From assembly GCA_965228955.1 (NCBI GenBank), contig OZ245848.1:4898001-4962000 (forward strand): 64,000 nt of DNA. Reading direction: 5' to 3'. The stretch's first letter is position 1; every line of letters begins with the position of its first letter. The notes beneath the pieces were generated by a model, which saw nothing but the letters and a program-made list of their open reading frames with translations, was not told the DNA's origin and ran no database searches. The stretch comes from JANSWY01 sp965228955 (GTDB lineage Bacteria; Bacteroidota; Bacteroidia; Cytophagales; Cyclobacteriaceae). Shown here piece by piece: positions 8,305-15,998 of the stretch. A program made the position numbers and the translations under genes.

Positions 8305-8442
8305 ATGAATTTAGAATCGAATAAAGAAAGAAATCGCTCATGTTGTGGAAATGGAGACTCAAATTGCTGCCAATCTGAAGATAGCTCATGCTGTTCTTCA
8401 AACGGTTGTTGCGGTAGCTCTTGCAACTCTGGCTGCTGCTAG
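8305..8442 (+). CDS. Cys-rich 45-residue miniprotein
   Basis: An ATG at 8305 opens a 45-residue frame ending at TAG 8440-8442. After a short polar N-terminus the chain holds 11 Cys, including five CC pairs, in a Ser/Gly/Asn background (pattern CC-x6-CC-x6-CC-x4-CC-x3-C-x3-CC). There is no signal peptide. The regular pattern is very unlikely by chance. The make-up suggests a metallothionein-like metal binder; a modified-peptide precursor is the alternative. The next gene (8528) encodes an AraC regulator with a Cys-rich metal-binding-like domain, which supports a metal link. Not matched to any family I know. Confidence 0.6.
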   Translation: MNLESNKERNRSCCGNGDSNCCQSEDSSCCSSNGCCGSSCNSGCC

Positions 8443-8475
8443 AAAAAGCGTGCCGTTTTATTAAGGTTATTGCAC

Positions 8476-8506
8476 AGGAGGGTTGTTAATAGATAACAAT
8501 CCTTCT
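8476..8506 (+). promoter_or_regulatory. Strong RNA hairpin before the AraC gene
   Basis: AGGAGGGTTGTTA (8476-8488) pairs along all 13 bases with TAACAATCCTTCT (8494-8506) around a 5-base loop if two G-U pairs are allowed. The wobble pairs work only in plus-strand RNA. No T-run follows, so a simple terminator is unlikely. It sits 21 bases before the AraC start and 33 after the miniprotein stop; a leader control element or processing site is possible. Confidence 0.5.
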
Positions 8507-8527
8507 GAAAGACCGTAAGTTTTAGAG

Positions 8528-9883
8528 ATGGCCAAGTTTATATTACCAATACTAACCCTCCTACTTTTGGCACTCCTGGTACCGGGTGATGATGATATAA
8601 ACAGCTCCCAGGACCATTATAAAATACCTCACACCACCACTTACAGATGCCCTCCATGCGGTTGCGCACACGATGAAACAGACTTTCATGAGAAAGGTTA
8701 TTGTCCGTTCTGTAATATGCCATTGGTAGCTGTCAATGAAGGAGTTTCCGCATCGGTTGACAATTTCATTAGTCCTTTATTTGAAGATGGGCTTCTTGGT
8801 GCTTTTTATCCAAAATTGATCTATCCGCTTTTTGTAGGAGGTATATTATTCGCAGTGTTTCTTATGATATCAATTAAACACGGCAAATCAATCAATATCT
8901 ATTTAACCTCGATTATTTTGGTAATTGCTCTATATGGATTCAAAAATCAATTATATGGAGTTCAAAATGGAATCACCAGTCGGCATGATGCTTTGTTCAT
9001 TCCCATTTCTTTCATTCTTCTGATTGGGCCATTGATCTATCTATTCACTAAAAGTTCGGTGCTTCAAAATTTCAAGTGGGAAAGAAATAGAACTATTTGG
9101 CACTTCATACCTGCAATTGTAATCTTCTGTATGTATTCCATATTTCTCGTTACTCCTAAAGCGATCAGTGATGGATTTATGTCTTCCCCATTTGAAGTGT
9201 CCTTCAGCCATATTGAACAGCTGTTCGCAATCATAATTGGCTTTTGGTATTTAAATCGCTCTTATACTATTGTCGAAAATGCAGAAAAACTGGATCCATG
9301 GTTACTAAGTTGGATGAAACGCTTTCTTATAGGAATGGCAACATTTCTGGGGTTATGGGGTTTACAGATGATCCTAAACTATTGGCTCTATGATATGGAA
9401 GTAGCTACGCTTACTTATAATCTGCTTTGGATTTCAATAGCTGCAATTATTGTATGGATAAGTATTGAAGTAGCACTAAGACCTCAATATTTCATCTTCA
9501 ACAAACTGAATCCTACAACTCCAAGAAACTGGACTGACAAAGAGATTGCTACGTATAAAATGAGGTTGGAAAATGTGATGTTAGAACAAAAACTCTACAC
9601 TGATCCAAATCTAAATCTTGAAAAACTGGCAACACAATTAGATACTAACAGTAAGTACCTCAGCTCTATTCTAAACAATGCAATTGGCAAAAGCTTCTAT
9701 GAGTATGTCACTCAATACCGAATTGAGGAAGTAAAACAATTATTGAAGAGCCCTAAAAGCAGAAACTATACAATTGAAGCAATGGCCAACCAAGCAGGTT
9801 TTAAATCAAAATCCAGTTTCAACACTGCTTTTAAGAAGCATACTCAGATGACACCAAAAGAGTACATCAAAGCTGAGCAATAA
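8528..9883 (+). CDS. Transmembrane AraC regulator with Cys-rich metal-binding-like domain
   Basis: Domain order in the 451 residues: N-terminal hydrophobic signal/anchor (about 3-20); a small Cys domain (about 40-68) with Cys41, Cys44, Cys46, Cys59 and Cys62 in YRCPPCGC and YCPFCNMPLV; seven or so transmembrane helices (about 85-320); a C-terminal AraC/XylS DNA-binding domain (about 345-450) with LATQLDTNSKYLSSILN and YTIEAMANQAGFKSKSSFN. The Cys domain resembles heavy-metal-binding or zinc-ribbon modules placed outside the membrane. The protein could sense a metal or ligand and act on nearby genes. Neighbours are a Cys-rich miniprotein upstream and a TolB-like gene downstream. Metal sensing is inferred. 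Confidence 0.75.
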   Translation: MAKFILPILTLLLLALLVPGDDDINSSQDHYKIPHTTTYRCPPCGCAHDETDFHEKGYCPFCNMPLVAVNEGVSASVDNFISPLFEDGLLGAFYPKLIYPLFVGGILFAVFLMISIKHGKSINIYLTSIILVIALYGFKNQLYGVQNGITSRHDALFIPISFILLIGPLIYLFTKSSVLQNFKWERNRTIWHFIPAIVIFCMYSIFLVTPKAISDGFMSSPFEVSFSHIEQLFAIIIGFWYLNRSYTIVENAEKLDPWLLSWMKRFLIGMATFLGLWGLQMILNYWLYDMEVATLTYNLLWISIAAIIVWISIEVALRPQYFIFNKLNPTTPRNWTDKEIATYKMRLENVMLEQKLYTDPNLNLEKLATQLDTNSKYLSSILNNAIGKSFYEYVTQYRIEEVKQLLKSPKSRNYTIEAMANQAGFKSKSSFNTAFKKHTQMTPKEYIKAEQ

Positions 9884-9889
9884 CCTGTA

Positions 9890-9919
9890 ATTTGTACGGA
9901 TTCCGTTAGTCGTACAAAT
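9890..9919. repeat. Inverted repeat between the AraC and TolB-like genes
   Basis: Perfect 9-bp arms ATTTGTACG (9890-9898) and CGTACAAAT (9911-9919) flank 12 bases. It lies just after the AraC stop and 5 bp upstream of the -33 box of the next gene. It has no T-run, so an operator or a weak 3-prime stabilising stem is possible. Confidence 0.5.
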
Positions 9920-9924
9920 CTTGA

Positions 9925-9955
9925 TTTGAAGGCAGGTTAGCTGTTTTTAGATTTC
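9925..9955 (+). promoter_or_regulatory. Promoter of the TolB-like gene
   Basis: TTTG (9925-9928), exactly 19 bases, then TAGATTTC (9948-9955), which fits TAnnTTTG except for the last base. The ATG follows at 9980, giving a short leader. Confidence 0.6.
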
Positions 9956-9979
9956 TGACTGAATCAAAATAAATCAGTC

Positions 9980-10858
9980 ATGATAAATTACTTCAAAATA
10001 GCAGCAACCATATTTTTCGTCTTATTAGCTATTCAATCTTGTGGACAAGCATGGTCCAACGATGGAAAGAAGATAGCATTCTTTTATTTACATGAAATTG
10101 AAGACATCTATACAGTCAATGTAGATGGAAGCGATTTCAAAGTATTGGAAGGACACGAAGCGCGTGACTTTGCTCCCCAATGGTCAAATGACAACAAACA
10201 CATCTTATTCACTTCTATAAGAGACGGACATCACGAATTATACTGGTTTGATAAAAACGGAGAAAACACTGAAAGATTAACTAATACTGAGTTTGATTCT
10301 GAAGATGGTAGTTTCTCTCCGGATGGAAAACAAATCGTTTTTTCAAGTAATAGGTCGGGCAACAGAGAGCTGTATATTATGAGTTGCGACGGACAAAACG
10401 TTACACAAATTACAAACACTTCTGCCGAGGAGTCTACTCCTAGGTGGTCTCCGGATGGTAAAAAAATTCTGTTTCGAAGAAGTTTATCAGAGCAGGAACC
10501 TGCTGACTTATTTACGATGGATATTGAATCCCTGGAAGTCCAACAACTCACTCAAAGTTCTTTTTCAGAATTTCACCAATCCTGGTCTCCGGATGGCTCC
10601 ATGATTTCTTATATCAGAGTCATAGATGACACATTTCAAGTTGTGATCATGTCTACTGATCGCAAATTCAGTAAGGTGCTAATCAGCAAAAAGGGGTACC
10701 AGGCATTCTACCCTTGCTGGTCGCCATCTGGTGCAGAGATAGCTTTTACAAGAGATATCATGTCTGGTACTGAAGAAGGGCTACCGGCTCTTTATAAAGT
10801 TGATCTACAAGGAAATGAAACATTGATCACTTCGAAGAACAACTTTGACAGTTATTAA
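9980..10858 (+). CDS. TolB-like beta-propeller lipoprotein
   Basis: The 292-residue exported protein has a Cys signal (AIQSCGQ) and then at least six PD40/WD40-like blades. The blades are marked by WSNDGKKIAF, WSNDNKHILFTS, FSPDGKQIVFSSNRSG, WSPDGKKILFRR, WSPDGSMISYIR and WSPSGAEIAFTRD. Such proteins bind partners in the periplasm; this one lacks the N-terminal domain of true TolB and no tol/pal genes are nearby. It ends directly against the converging DUF5916 gene (stops abut at 10858/10859). Confidence 0.8.
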   Translation: MINYFKIAATIFFVLLAIQSCGQAWSNDGKKIAFFYLHEIEDIYTVNVDGSDFKVLEGHEARDFAPQWSNDNKHILFTSIRDGHHELYWFDKNGENTERLTNTEFDSEDGSFSPDGKQIVFSSNRSGNRELYIMSCDGQNVTQITNTSAEESTPRWSPDGKKILFRRSLSEQEPADLFTMDIESLEVQQLTQSSFSEFHQSWSPDGSMISYIRVIDDTFQVVIMSTDRKFSKVLISKKGYQAFYPCWSPSGAEIAFTRDIMSGTEEGLPALYKVDLQGNETLITSKNNFDSY

Positions 10859-13120
10859 CTATGGTCTCCATGCATACCCAATCTTAAAAAATAAGGTCTG
10901 ATTCAACTGGGTAAGAGGCAATTCTCTAAAATCTGTCTCTTCCCATCCCTGATGATTATCTACATAACCCAGGAATATAACAGATTGCGGATTGAGCTTA
11001 TATGAAAGTAACAGTTGAGCAAAAACTGCCTGATCTATTCTATGTACCTCAGAGTCTTCAAACAACTCTGGATTTCTCACGGTATTTCTGTATTGGAGAA
11101 TGATACGAAAGAAAGTCCTGGGATTGAAATTATACGCTGCTTGCCATTGAGTTAGATTCGCCGTGAAAATTTCTTCTCCATCAAGGTGCAAATTCAAATA
11201 CCGATGGTTTATTGTCATATCAACATGTCTTCCAACTCTTATATCTGACTCAATTCTGAATTGAAGATTATCCGCTTTTCTGCTATTTGCAAAATCCACG
11301 GCTGGACCAAAATTAATCCATCCATTTATTCCTAAATTCCCTAAAGGTTGAATGTCAAAGCCTGTCCATAATCTCACCAACTTATGGGTTGTTCCTTCAT
11401 ATTGCTGCCATATAATATCTGGATTAATCCAATAGTTCAATTGCAGTGGCCCATTAAAAAATGCACTAGTCCACACACCTCCCATGTCTAAGGTTCCATT
11501 AGTGGATTGCCTTCTAAACCCTCCAGCATTCATTCCAAAGTTGCTGTACCACTTGGCTTGCTTTGGCCAGAACATACGCTCTACCCAAAATCTATACCTT
11601 CTGTAATCAACCTGAGGAACAAATCCCGCATCTGCCCGGAATTCCGAGTTTCTGTTTTCAAATATGAATCGGCTGTTCCAGTTTCTGGTATCATACCTGA
11701 TTTGGAGATTGTATGATTCTCCTTGTAAAGTATTCCCGGGCTGCTCAAATTCTGCAACTGTTGAGGAATCATACATGGTACTTGTACGTAAATATTGAGC
11801 TCTGATAGTAATTGGATCCCACGGTCTCACAAAAAAGTCCATGCCTCCTACTCGGTTAAAGTAATCCTTTCCTTCCCTACCAGTATATAGTAGTCCAACA
11901 TTAGAGTTCTTTCCAATATCCCGTCTAAATCTCGCTATCACATTATCTACTTGTTGATCCATAGAAGTAGATTGCGACCCCTGGAAACCGGGGAGAATTA
12001 AGTTATTAACCTGATCCCTTGCTACCAGCAACCCTACAGCATTCTTTTGAATCTTACCAGTAATTTTTGCCCCATATGATGGATCTACTATGGTCCTAGA
12101 GAAAAAAGCCTGAAGAGGTGTGTTAAAGAAGTCGGCACCCTCCAGAAAGAATGGTCGTTTCTCGGGGAATTGTAGAGCAAATCTATTATTTACATCCAAT
12201 TGAGCAGCATCCGCCTCTACTTGCGAGAAGTCTGGGTTGAGCGTGAGATTTAGGGTAAGATCAGTAGTTATTCCCCATCTAGCATCCAATCCTACATTAG
12301 CCTCCACCTGACCTCTGTCAATTGGCTCATTCGGAAAATCGGTTCTTTCGTCAAATTTATTAACGGTTACAGTTGGTGTAAACTCCAGATTCCTGCCTGG
12401 TTTTATGCCTTTGAATCCTGTAATCTGATTTGCCTGACACAATAAACAATTGTTGTCCTGATCAACAGGCATTGAATGGAATAATTTTCTGATGCTTCTG
12501 GGATAAACCCTAATTCCGATAAATTTCCAGGTTTGCACTTCTTCTGTGTTAGGGAACCTGAGGGATTTGAAGGGAATTGCTGCTTCAACAATATACCCCT
12601 GATCAGTAATTCTCCCAGCTGAATTCCATATTGCATCCCAGCTTAAATCGCCACCAGATACCTGTTCATCATAGATCCCATCCTGCTGCACGCCAAGAGG
12701 ATTAAGGTCGAAGAAAAACGCGCGTCTTGAATCATTGAATGGATCGAGGAATAGAGAAACATAATCATTATCATCCAATTTGTCTCTGTCATTGATGATC
12801 GCTCTTATATTTCTTGGGTTTGGATCAAAGACTTCAAAAGAATAGTAGAGGTATTCTTTACTGAAACCAATTCTAAGTACTGTCTTTACTTCAGCCGGAA
12901 TATTATTACCTGGGTTGGTTTCATAATCCAGAGTGATTTCCTGGGCTTTTTGCCAAAGCGCATCATCCAATACACCATCAATTCGCAAGACTTCACCTTC
13001 ACATTCAATTACATTAAAAGTTTTGGGACCTTTGGGGTTTTGGGCTATGATGGAATAGCGGAATAGTACCAGCGCAAAAATTAGTGTTGTTCTTAGATTG
13101 AAGATTAAGTGATTTTGCAT
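10859..13120 (-). CDS. CBM9-like / DUF5916 outer-membrane protein
   Basis: The 753-residue protein has a signal peptide (about 1-27). A family-9 carbohydrate-binding-like domain follows (about 36-240; RIDGVLDDALWQKAQEI, then DRDKLDDNDYVSLFLDPFND). The long DUF5916 region comes last, with PDFSQVEADAAQLDVNNRFAL, FPEKRPFFLEGADFF and many alternating aromatic strands expected of a C-terminal beta-barrel. The family is widespread in Bacteroidota; its substrate is unknown. The last residues (KIGYAWRP) end in an aromatic-basic pattern rather than a type IX sorting domain. It has no operon partner. Confidence 0.85.
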   Translation of the reverse strand: MQNHLIFNLRTTLIFALVLFRYSIIAQNPKGPKTFNVIECEGEVLRIDGVLDDALWQKAQEITLDYETNPGNNIPAEVKTVLRIGFSKEYLYYSFEVFDPNPRNIRAIINDRDKLDDNDYVSLFLDPFNDSRRAFFFDLNPLGVQQDGIYDEQVSGGDLSWDAIWNSAGRITDQGYIVEAAIPFKSLRFPNTEEVQTWKFIGIRVYPRSIRKLFHSMPVDQDNNCLLCQANQITGFKGIKPGRNLEFTPTVTVNKFDERTDFPNEPIDRGQVEANVGLDARWGITTDLTLNLTLNPDFSQVEADAAQLDVNNRFALQFPEKRPFFLEGADFFNTPLQAFFSRTIVDPSYGAKITGKIQKNAVGLLVARDQVNNLILPGFQGSQSTSMDQQVDNVIARFRRDIGKNSNVGLLYTGREGKDYFNRVGGMDFFVRPWDPITIRAQYLRTSTMYDSSTVAEFEQPGNTLQGESYNLQIRYDTRNWNSRFIFENRNSEFRADAGFVPQVDYRRYRFWVERMFWPKQAKWYSNFGMNAGGFRRQSTNGTLDMGGVWTSAFFNGPLQLNYWINPDIIWQQYEGTTHKLVRLWTGFDIQPLGNLGINGWINFGPAVDFANSRKADNLQFRIESDIRVGRHVDMTINHRYLNLHLDGEEIFTANLTQWQAAYNFNPRTFFRIILQYRNTVRNPELFEDSEVHRIDQAVFAQLLLSYKLNPQSVIFLGYVDNHQGWEETDFRELPLTQLNQTLFFKIGYAWRP

Positions 13121-13351
13121 AGCTAAAATTTTATTAAACTTAATCAGCTACACGTTCGGCTTATTTCTAAAGATTTGCTACTTCGTTCGGATTCTTCCAA
13201 ACATACATTTCGATTATTTGGAGGAATAGCATTAAAACCATTTATTATTCTATTACTTCCATATAACTGTTTGATTTTCAGCTTTCTTGATGGATTACTG
13301 GGATTTCTTTCGTATTTTCGAAGGTAATAAGGGACAATACTTAACAAGGAG

Positions 13352-13846
13352 ATGTCAAACTATTTATCAAACACCACTTACGGTAGGGTCGTACGGTTGA
13401 TAAGTGCGCTGGGAATACCTTCTTTATCAGATTTTTCGACTATTCTAGGATTTGGACTAGATAACCCGTTTGAGACTTTGAAGTCCGGACAGTCTGAAGC
13501 ATTGGCGCAAGCTATTGAAGAAAAAATCCTGGACAAATACCCAAATGTCAGCAAAGCTTATTTACGTGGTACTTCTGAGAGCATGTTTAGAGATGAAGGC
13601 GTGAATCAGGAAATTTTTGATAGCTACAAAAAGAGAATCAACAGCATTGTTTCTGTACTTGAAAAGAATATTTCTGATGAAGAGAATTTGACTGAAGCCA
13701 AATCCATGGTTTGGAAGGAATTTGAAAGATTACAGCACGAGATCCTTCAGTTGCAATGTGATGTAATCAACCTCAAAAATACTATCGATAAAAAAGACGG
13801 GGATATTAAAAGACTTCTGACTTTCGCTGAGAAATACGCGAAATAA
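13352..13846 (+). CDS. HTH and coiled-coil protein
   Basis: The 164-residue protein is not a named family to me. Residues 10-75 resemble an XRE/CI-like DNA-binding domain of Bacteroidota type: RLISALGIPSLSDFSTILGF, then EEKILDKYPNVSKAYLRGTSE, where the repressor family usually reads I-x-x-x-Y-P-x-V-x-x-x-WLLTGEG. Residues 85-160 are strongly helical with heptad spacing, ending RLLTFAEKYAK. It may be a dimeric regulator. It is preceded by a 231-bp gap and converges on the TPR lipoprotein gene, sharing a compact hairpin. Confidence 0.6.
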   Translation: MSNYLSNTTYGRVVRLISALGIPSLSDFSTILGFGLDNPFETLKSGQSEALAQAIEEKILDKYPNVSKAYLRGTSESMFRDEGVNQEIFDSYKKRINSIVSVLEKNISDEENLTEAKSMVWKEFERLQHEILQLQCDVINLKNTIDKKDGDIKRLLTFAEKYAK

Positions 13847-13867
13847 AAAAAGGGCCTTAAAGCCCTT
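13845..13867 (-). terminator. Compact terminator overlapping the TPR gene stop
   Basis: Arms AAGGGC (13850-13855) and GCCCTT (13862-13867) form a short GC-rich stem. On the minus strand it is followed by seven T. The stop codon of the TPR lipoprotein gene (13857-13859) lies in the loop, so termination and translation end nearly coincide. Confidence 0.65.
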
Positions 13868-15110
13868 CTATTAATTCCATTAGTTCGTATTGCATCTTGC
13901 TCTTTCGCTTCACGAAGCGCAACCACAACATGATCATCAACACCAGACTTAGCACTCCTCCTGCTGCTATTGCCCAGATTGAATAAACTGTTTTCTTAAT
14001 TACTTTTTTATTTGAGAGTCCTTCTTCGTACAAATTAGCAAATGATTTTACCGCTGCGATACTTGTTGCTTGAAGGTGTTTGTCTCTTGTTTCGTAATAA
14101 GATGACATTTCCGAATTAAACTTGTTTGAGTACTCAAGAGCTCTGTCCTTGTTTCCTAGGCCTTGGTTAAGCTCTGTTAAATGCTGAAATATTTTAATAT
14201 CATCATGATTTGGGGTGAATGACCCGTATAATTCTTGAGCAATTGAAAGGTAAGTTTCTGCGTCTTCAAATTTTTTCAATTTCAAATAGCATTCTCCTAA
14301 ATCCATATTTGTCAAATATACATCTGATGAGTTACTCTGATAGATAAGTGCACTCTTAAAAAAACCAATAGCACTTTCAATATCCCCTTCTATCAAATAG
14401 CTATCACCTAAGTTGTGATATGCTACCCCGATGCGCTTCCCAAATCTCTCATTTGATGAATAAGTGTCAATGACAAGATTGTAATATTTACGGGCTTCTT
14501 CTAAATTGCCCAACTTTTTGTTCCTTAAACCTTCGAGGTTATATGCAATAGCAAGAAACCTGTCATAGCTTTCAGATTTGCTTTCATCGATTGCTAATTG
14601 AAAGTATTCTCCGGCTACACTTAAGTCACCATCATTCATGTAAGCTTTTCCTAGGAGGATTAAGAAATCAACTCTTTTCTCTCCTTGTGTATGTTCAAAA
14701 GCCTCTAAATAATGATATATAGCAAGATTATAGTTTCCTAATCTCTGAAAGATCCGACCTAAATTTTTCCTCACACTGATGGAGGTAGCATCATCTGGAT
14801 ATAACTCAATGGCCTCCATGTAATGTGATATTGCAGTACCAACATTGCCAAGTTTGTTCTCTATGTAACCCAAAATATAATATGAATCAAACTGATCTTT
14901 CTTTGATGTGGCTACTTCTAAAGCACTAAATGCATAAACTTTAGCTTGTGAAAGATCTGTAGCAAGTAATTTCCTCGCCGTTTCATTTAACTCAGCCGCT
15001 TCCAGATTATCGCTATCATTACAACTCACAAATAAACTAAGTGCAAGAATGAGCGAAAACATAACCTTGAGAATGTTTCTATAGGATTGATATTTAATAC
15101 TATTGGTCAA
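13857..15110 (-). CDS. TPR lipoprotein with C-terminal membrane anchor
   Basis: The 417-residue product begins with a lipoprotein signal (LALSLFVSC, Cys30). It then has about seven to nine tetratricopeptide repeats over 50-340 (for example GTAISHYMEAIELYPDD, NYNLAIYHYLEAFEH, KKFEDAETYLSIAQELYG). A transmembrane helix follows at about 373-395 (WAIAAGGVLSLVLMIMLWL), ending in a basic tail. The layout matches the TPR sensor part of Bacteroidota histidine kinases or LuxR proteins, but no output domain is attached; the frame simply ends about 20 residues after the helix. A small lipoprotein gene lies 10 bp upstream and is probably co-transcribed. Confidence 0.78.
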   Translation of the reverse strand: MTNSIKYQSYRNILKVMFSLILALSLFVSCNDSDNLEAAELNETARKLLATDLSQAKVYAFSALEVATSKKDQFDSYYILGYIENKLGNVGTAISHYMEAIELYPDDATSISVRKNLGRIFQRLGNYNLAIYHYLEAFEHTQGEKRVDFLILLGKAYMNDGDLSVAGEYFQLAIDESKSESYDRFLAIAYNLEGLRNKKLGNLEEARKYYNLVIDTYSSNERFGKRIGVAYHNLGDSYLIEGDIESAIGFFKSALIYQSNSSDVYLTNMDLGECYLKLKKFEDAETYLSIAQELYGSFTPNHDDIKIFQHLTELNQGLGNKDRALEYSNKFNSEMSSYYETRDKHLQATSIAAVKSFANLYEEGLSNKKVIKKTVYSIWAIAAGGVLSLVLMIMLWLRFVKRKSKMQYELMELIEGL

Positions 15111-15120
15111 ATCGGTCTAT

Positions 15121-15288
15121 TTAATTTCCGTTGGACTCTGCTGCCGGAGTTTCTGGTGAATCATCACCTTGGTCATCTTCACTTTCGGTCATCGGCTGTT
15201 CAACATTAATTTCTTCAAGGTCTTCACTCGTCTCACAGGAGGCGAAGAAGGCACCAAATACAATAAGCAGGAGTAATATTTTTTTCAT
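15121..15288 (-). CDS. Small acidic lipoprotein, 55 residues
   Basis: An ATG at 15288 opens a 55-residue frame. MKKILLLLIVFGAFFASC is a good lipoprotein signal with Cys18. The mature part is short, disordered and acidic (EDLEEINVEQ, ESEDDQGDDSPE) and ends in TAA at 15121-15123. It lies 10 bp before the TPR lipoprotein start on the same strand. It was found by direct reading and falls below usual length limits. Function unknown. Confidence 0.65.
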   Translation of the reverse strand: MKKILLLLIVFGAFFASCETSEDLEEINVEQPMTESEDDQGDDSPETPAAESNGN

Positions 15289-15638
15289 CGCGTGATTTTT
15301 AAACAGTGTTACAATATACCGTTACTACAATTACGACTCAATTTCTCCACCCATTATCTTGGGCATTTGTGCCTACTTTTCGACGAATGTATAATTTTCT
15401 AAGACAAAATTTCTATTAGCTCCTATGAGCGGCTAGCTGCTTGAAAATCGTAAATTGATGGCCGAATAGTGAGGCGGTACTTTAAAGTACATACTTAAAG
15501 TAGCATATTTTCTCGAAATATTCAAATTCAAAGCTAATACAAAAACCGTTGTGTTGCATGAATTTTATTCATAACCTTCCGAAATTCATTTCATCCAAAT
15601 CCATATCCATTGCAAACCTCTGATTCGTTTAGCCTGAC
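15289..15638. other. Intergenic region between divergent small secreted-protein genes
   Basis: This 350-bp stretch separates the minus-strand small lipoprotein from the plus-strand gene at 15639. I see no convincing gene. The only structure is a 14-bp palindrome at 15477-15490 with a partial copy just after it. Confidence 0.5.
15477..15490. promoter_or_regulatory. 14-bp palindrome in divergent intergenic DNA
   Basis: GTACTTTAAAGTAC is a perfect palindrome. ATACTTAAAGTA follows at once (15490-15501) and repeats the ACTT-AAAGTA core, so two related half-site sets sit side by side. The place suits an operator for either divergent gene. Confidence 0.4.
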
Positions 15639-15998
15639 ATGATTAAATTATTTATTGCCCTGGTGCTAATCTTGCCCTATTACAGGCTTTTTGCGCAACA
15701 TTCATTTACGCTTTCTAGAGCTGCATTAATACTCAACAGCAAGGTTGAAACTCATCCATTGACTGATGAAAATAAAATTGATGTGAAGTCTAAATTTTTC
15801 ACACCTCTGAGTAAAGTAGGTGACAAAGACCTCTCCTCAGATTATCGACCTTTTGTGAATTCCCTATGCCGAATCAAATGGCAAAGTTCATGGAACAAGA
15901 AACTGAACCTAAGCGTGGAGTTAGTCAGAGATCTTAAGTATGGAGCTGGAATTGGAGTGATTTACAGAATTGGCAAAAAGAAGTGTTGTAGCCACTAG
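15639..15998 (+). CDS. Small secreted protein of unknown function
   Basis: The 119-residue product has a signal peptide (about 1-19, ending RLFAQ). The mature part is basic with alternating hydrophobic strands near the end (LNLSVELVRDLKYGAGIGVIYRIG), as in a short outer-membrane beta-hairpin, and ends KKKCCSH. I do not recognise the family. The stop shares the four bases CTAG with the stop of the converging gene at 15995. Confidence 0.5.
   Translation: MIKLFIALVLILPYYRLFAQHSFTLSRAALILNSKVETHPLTDENKIDVKSKFFTPLSKVGDKDLSSDYRPFVNSLCRIKWQSSWNKKLNLSVELVRDLKYGAGIGVIYRIGKKKCCSH

Noticed and set aside
13144..13347. 67-residue minus-strand frame before the HTH gene
   Set aside because: Composition is random-like (NPSNPSRK, NAIPPNN) and no start context or neighbour supports it.
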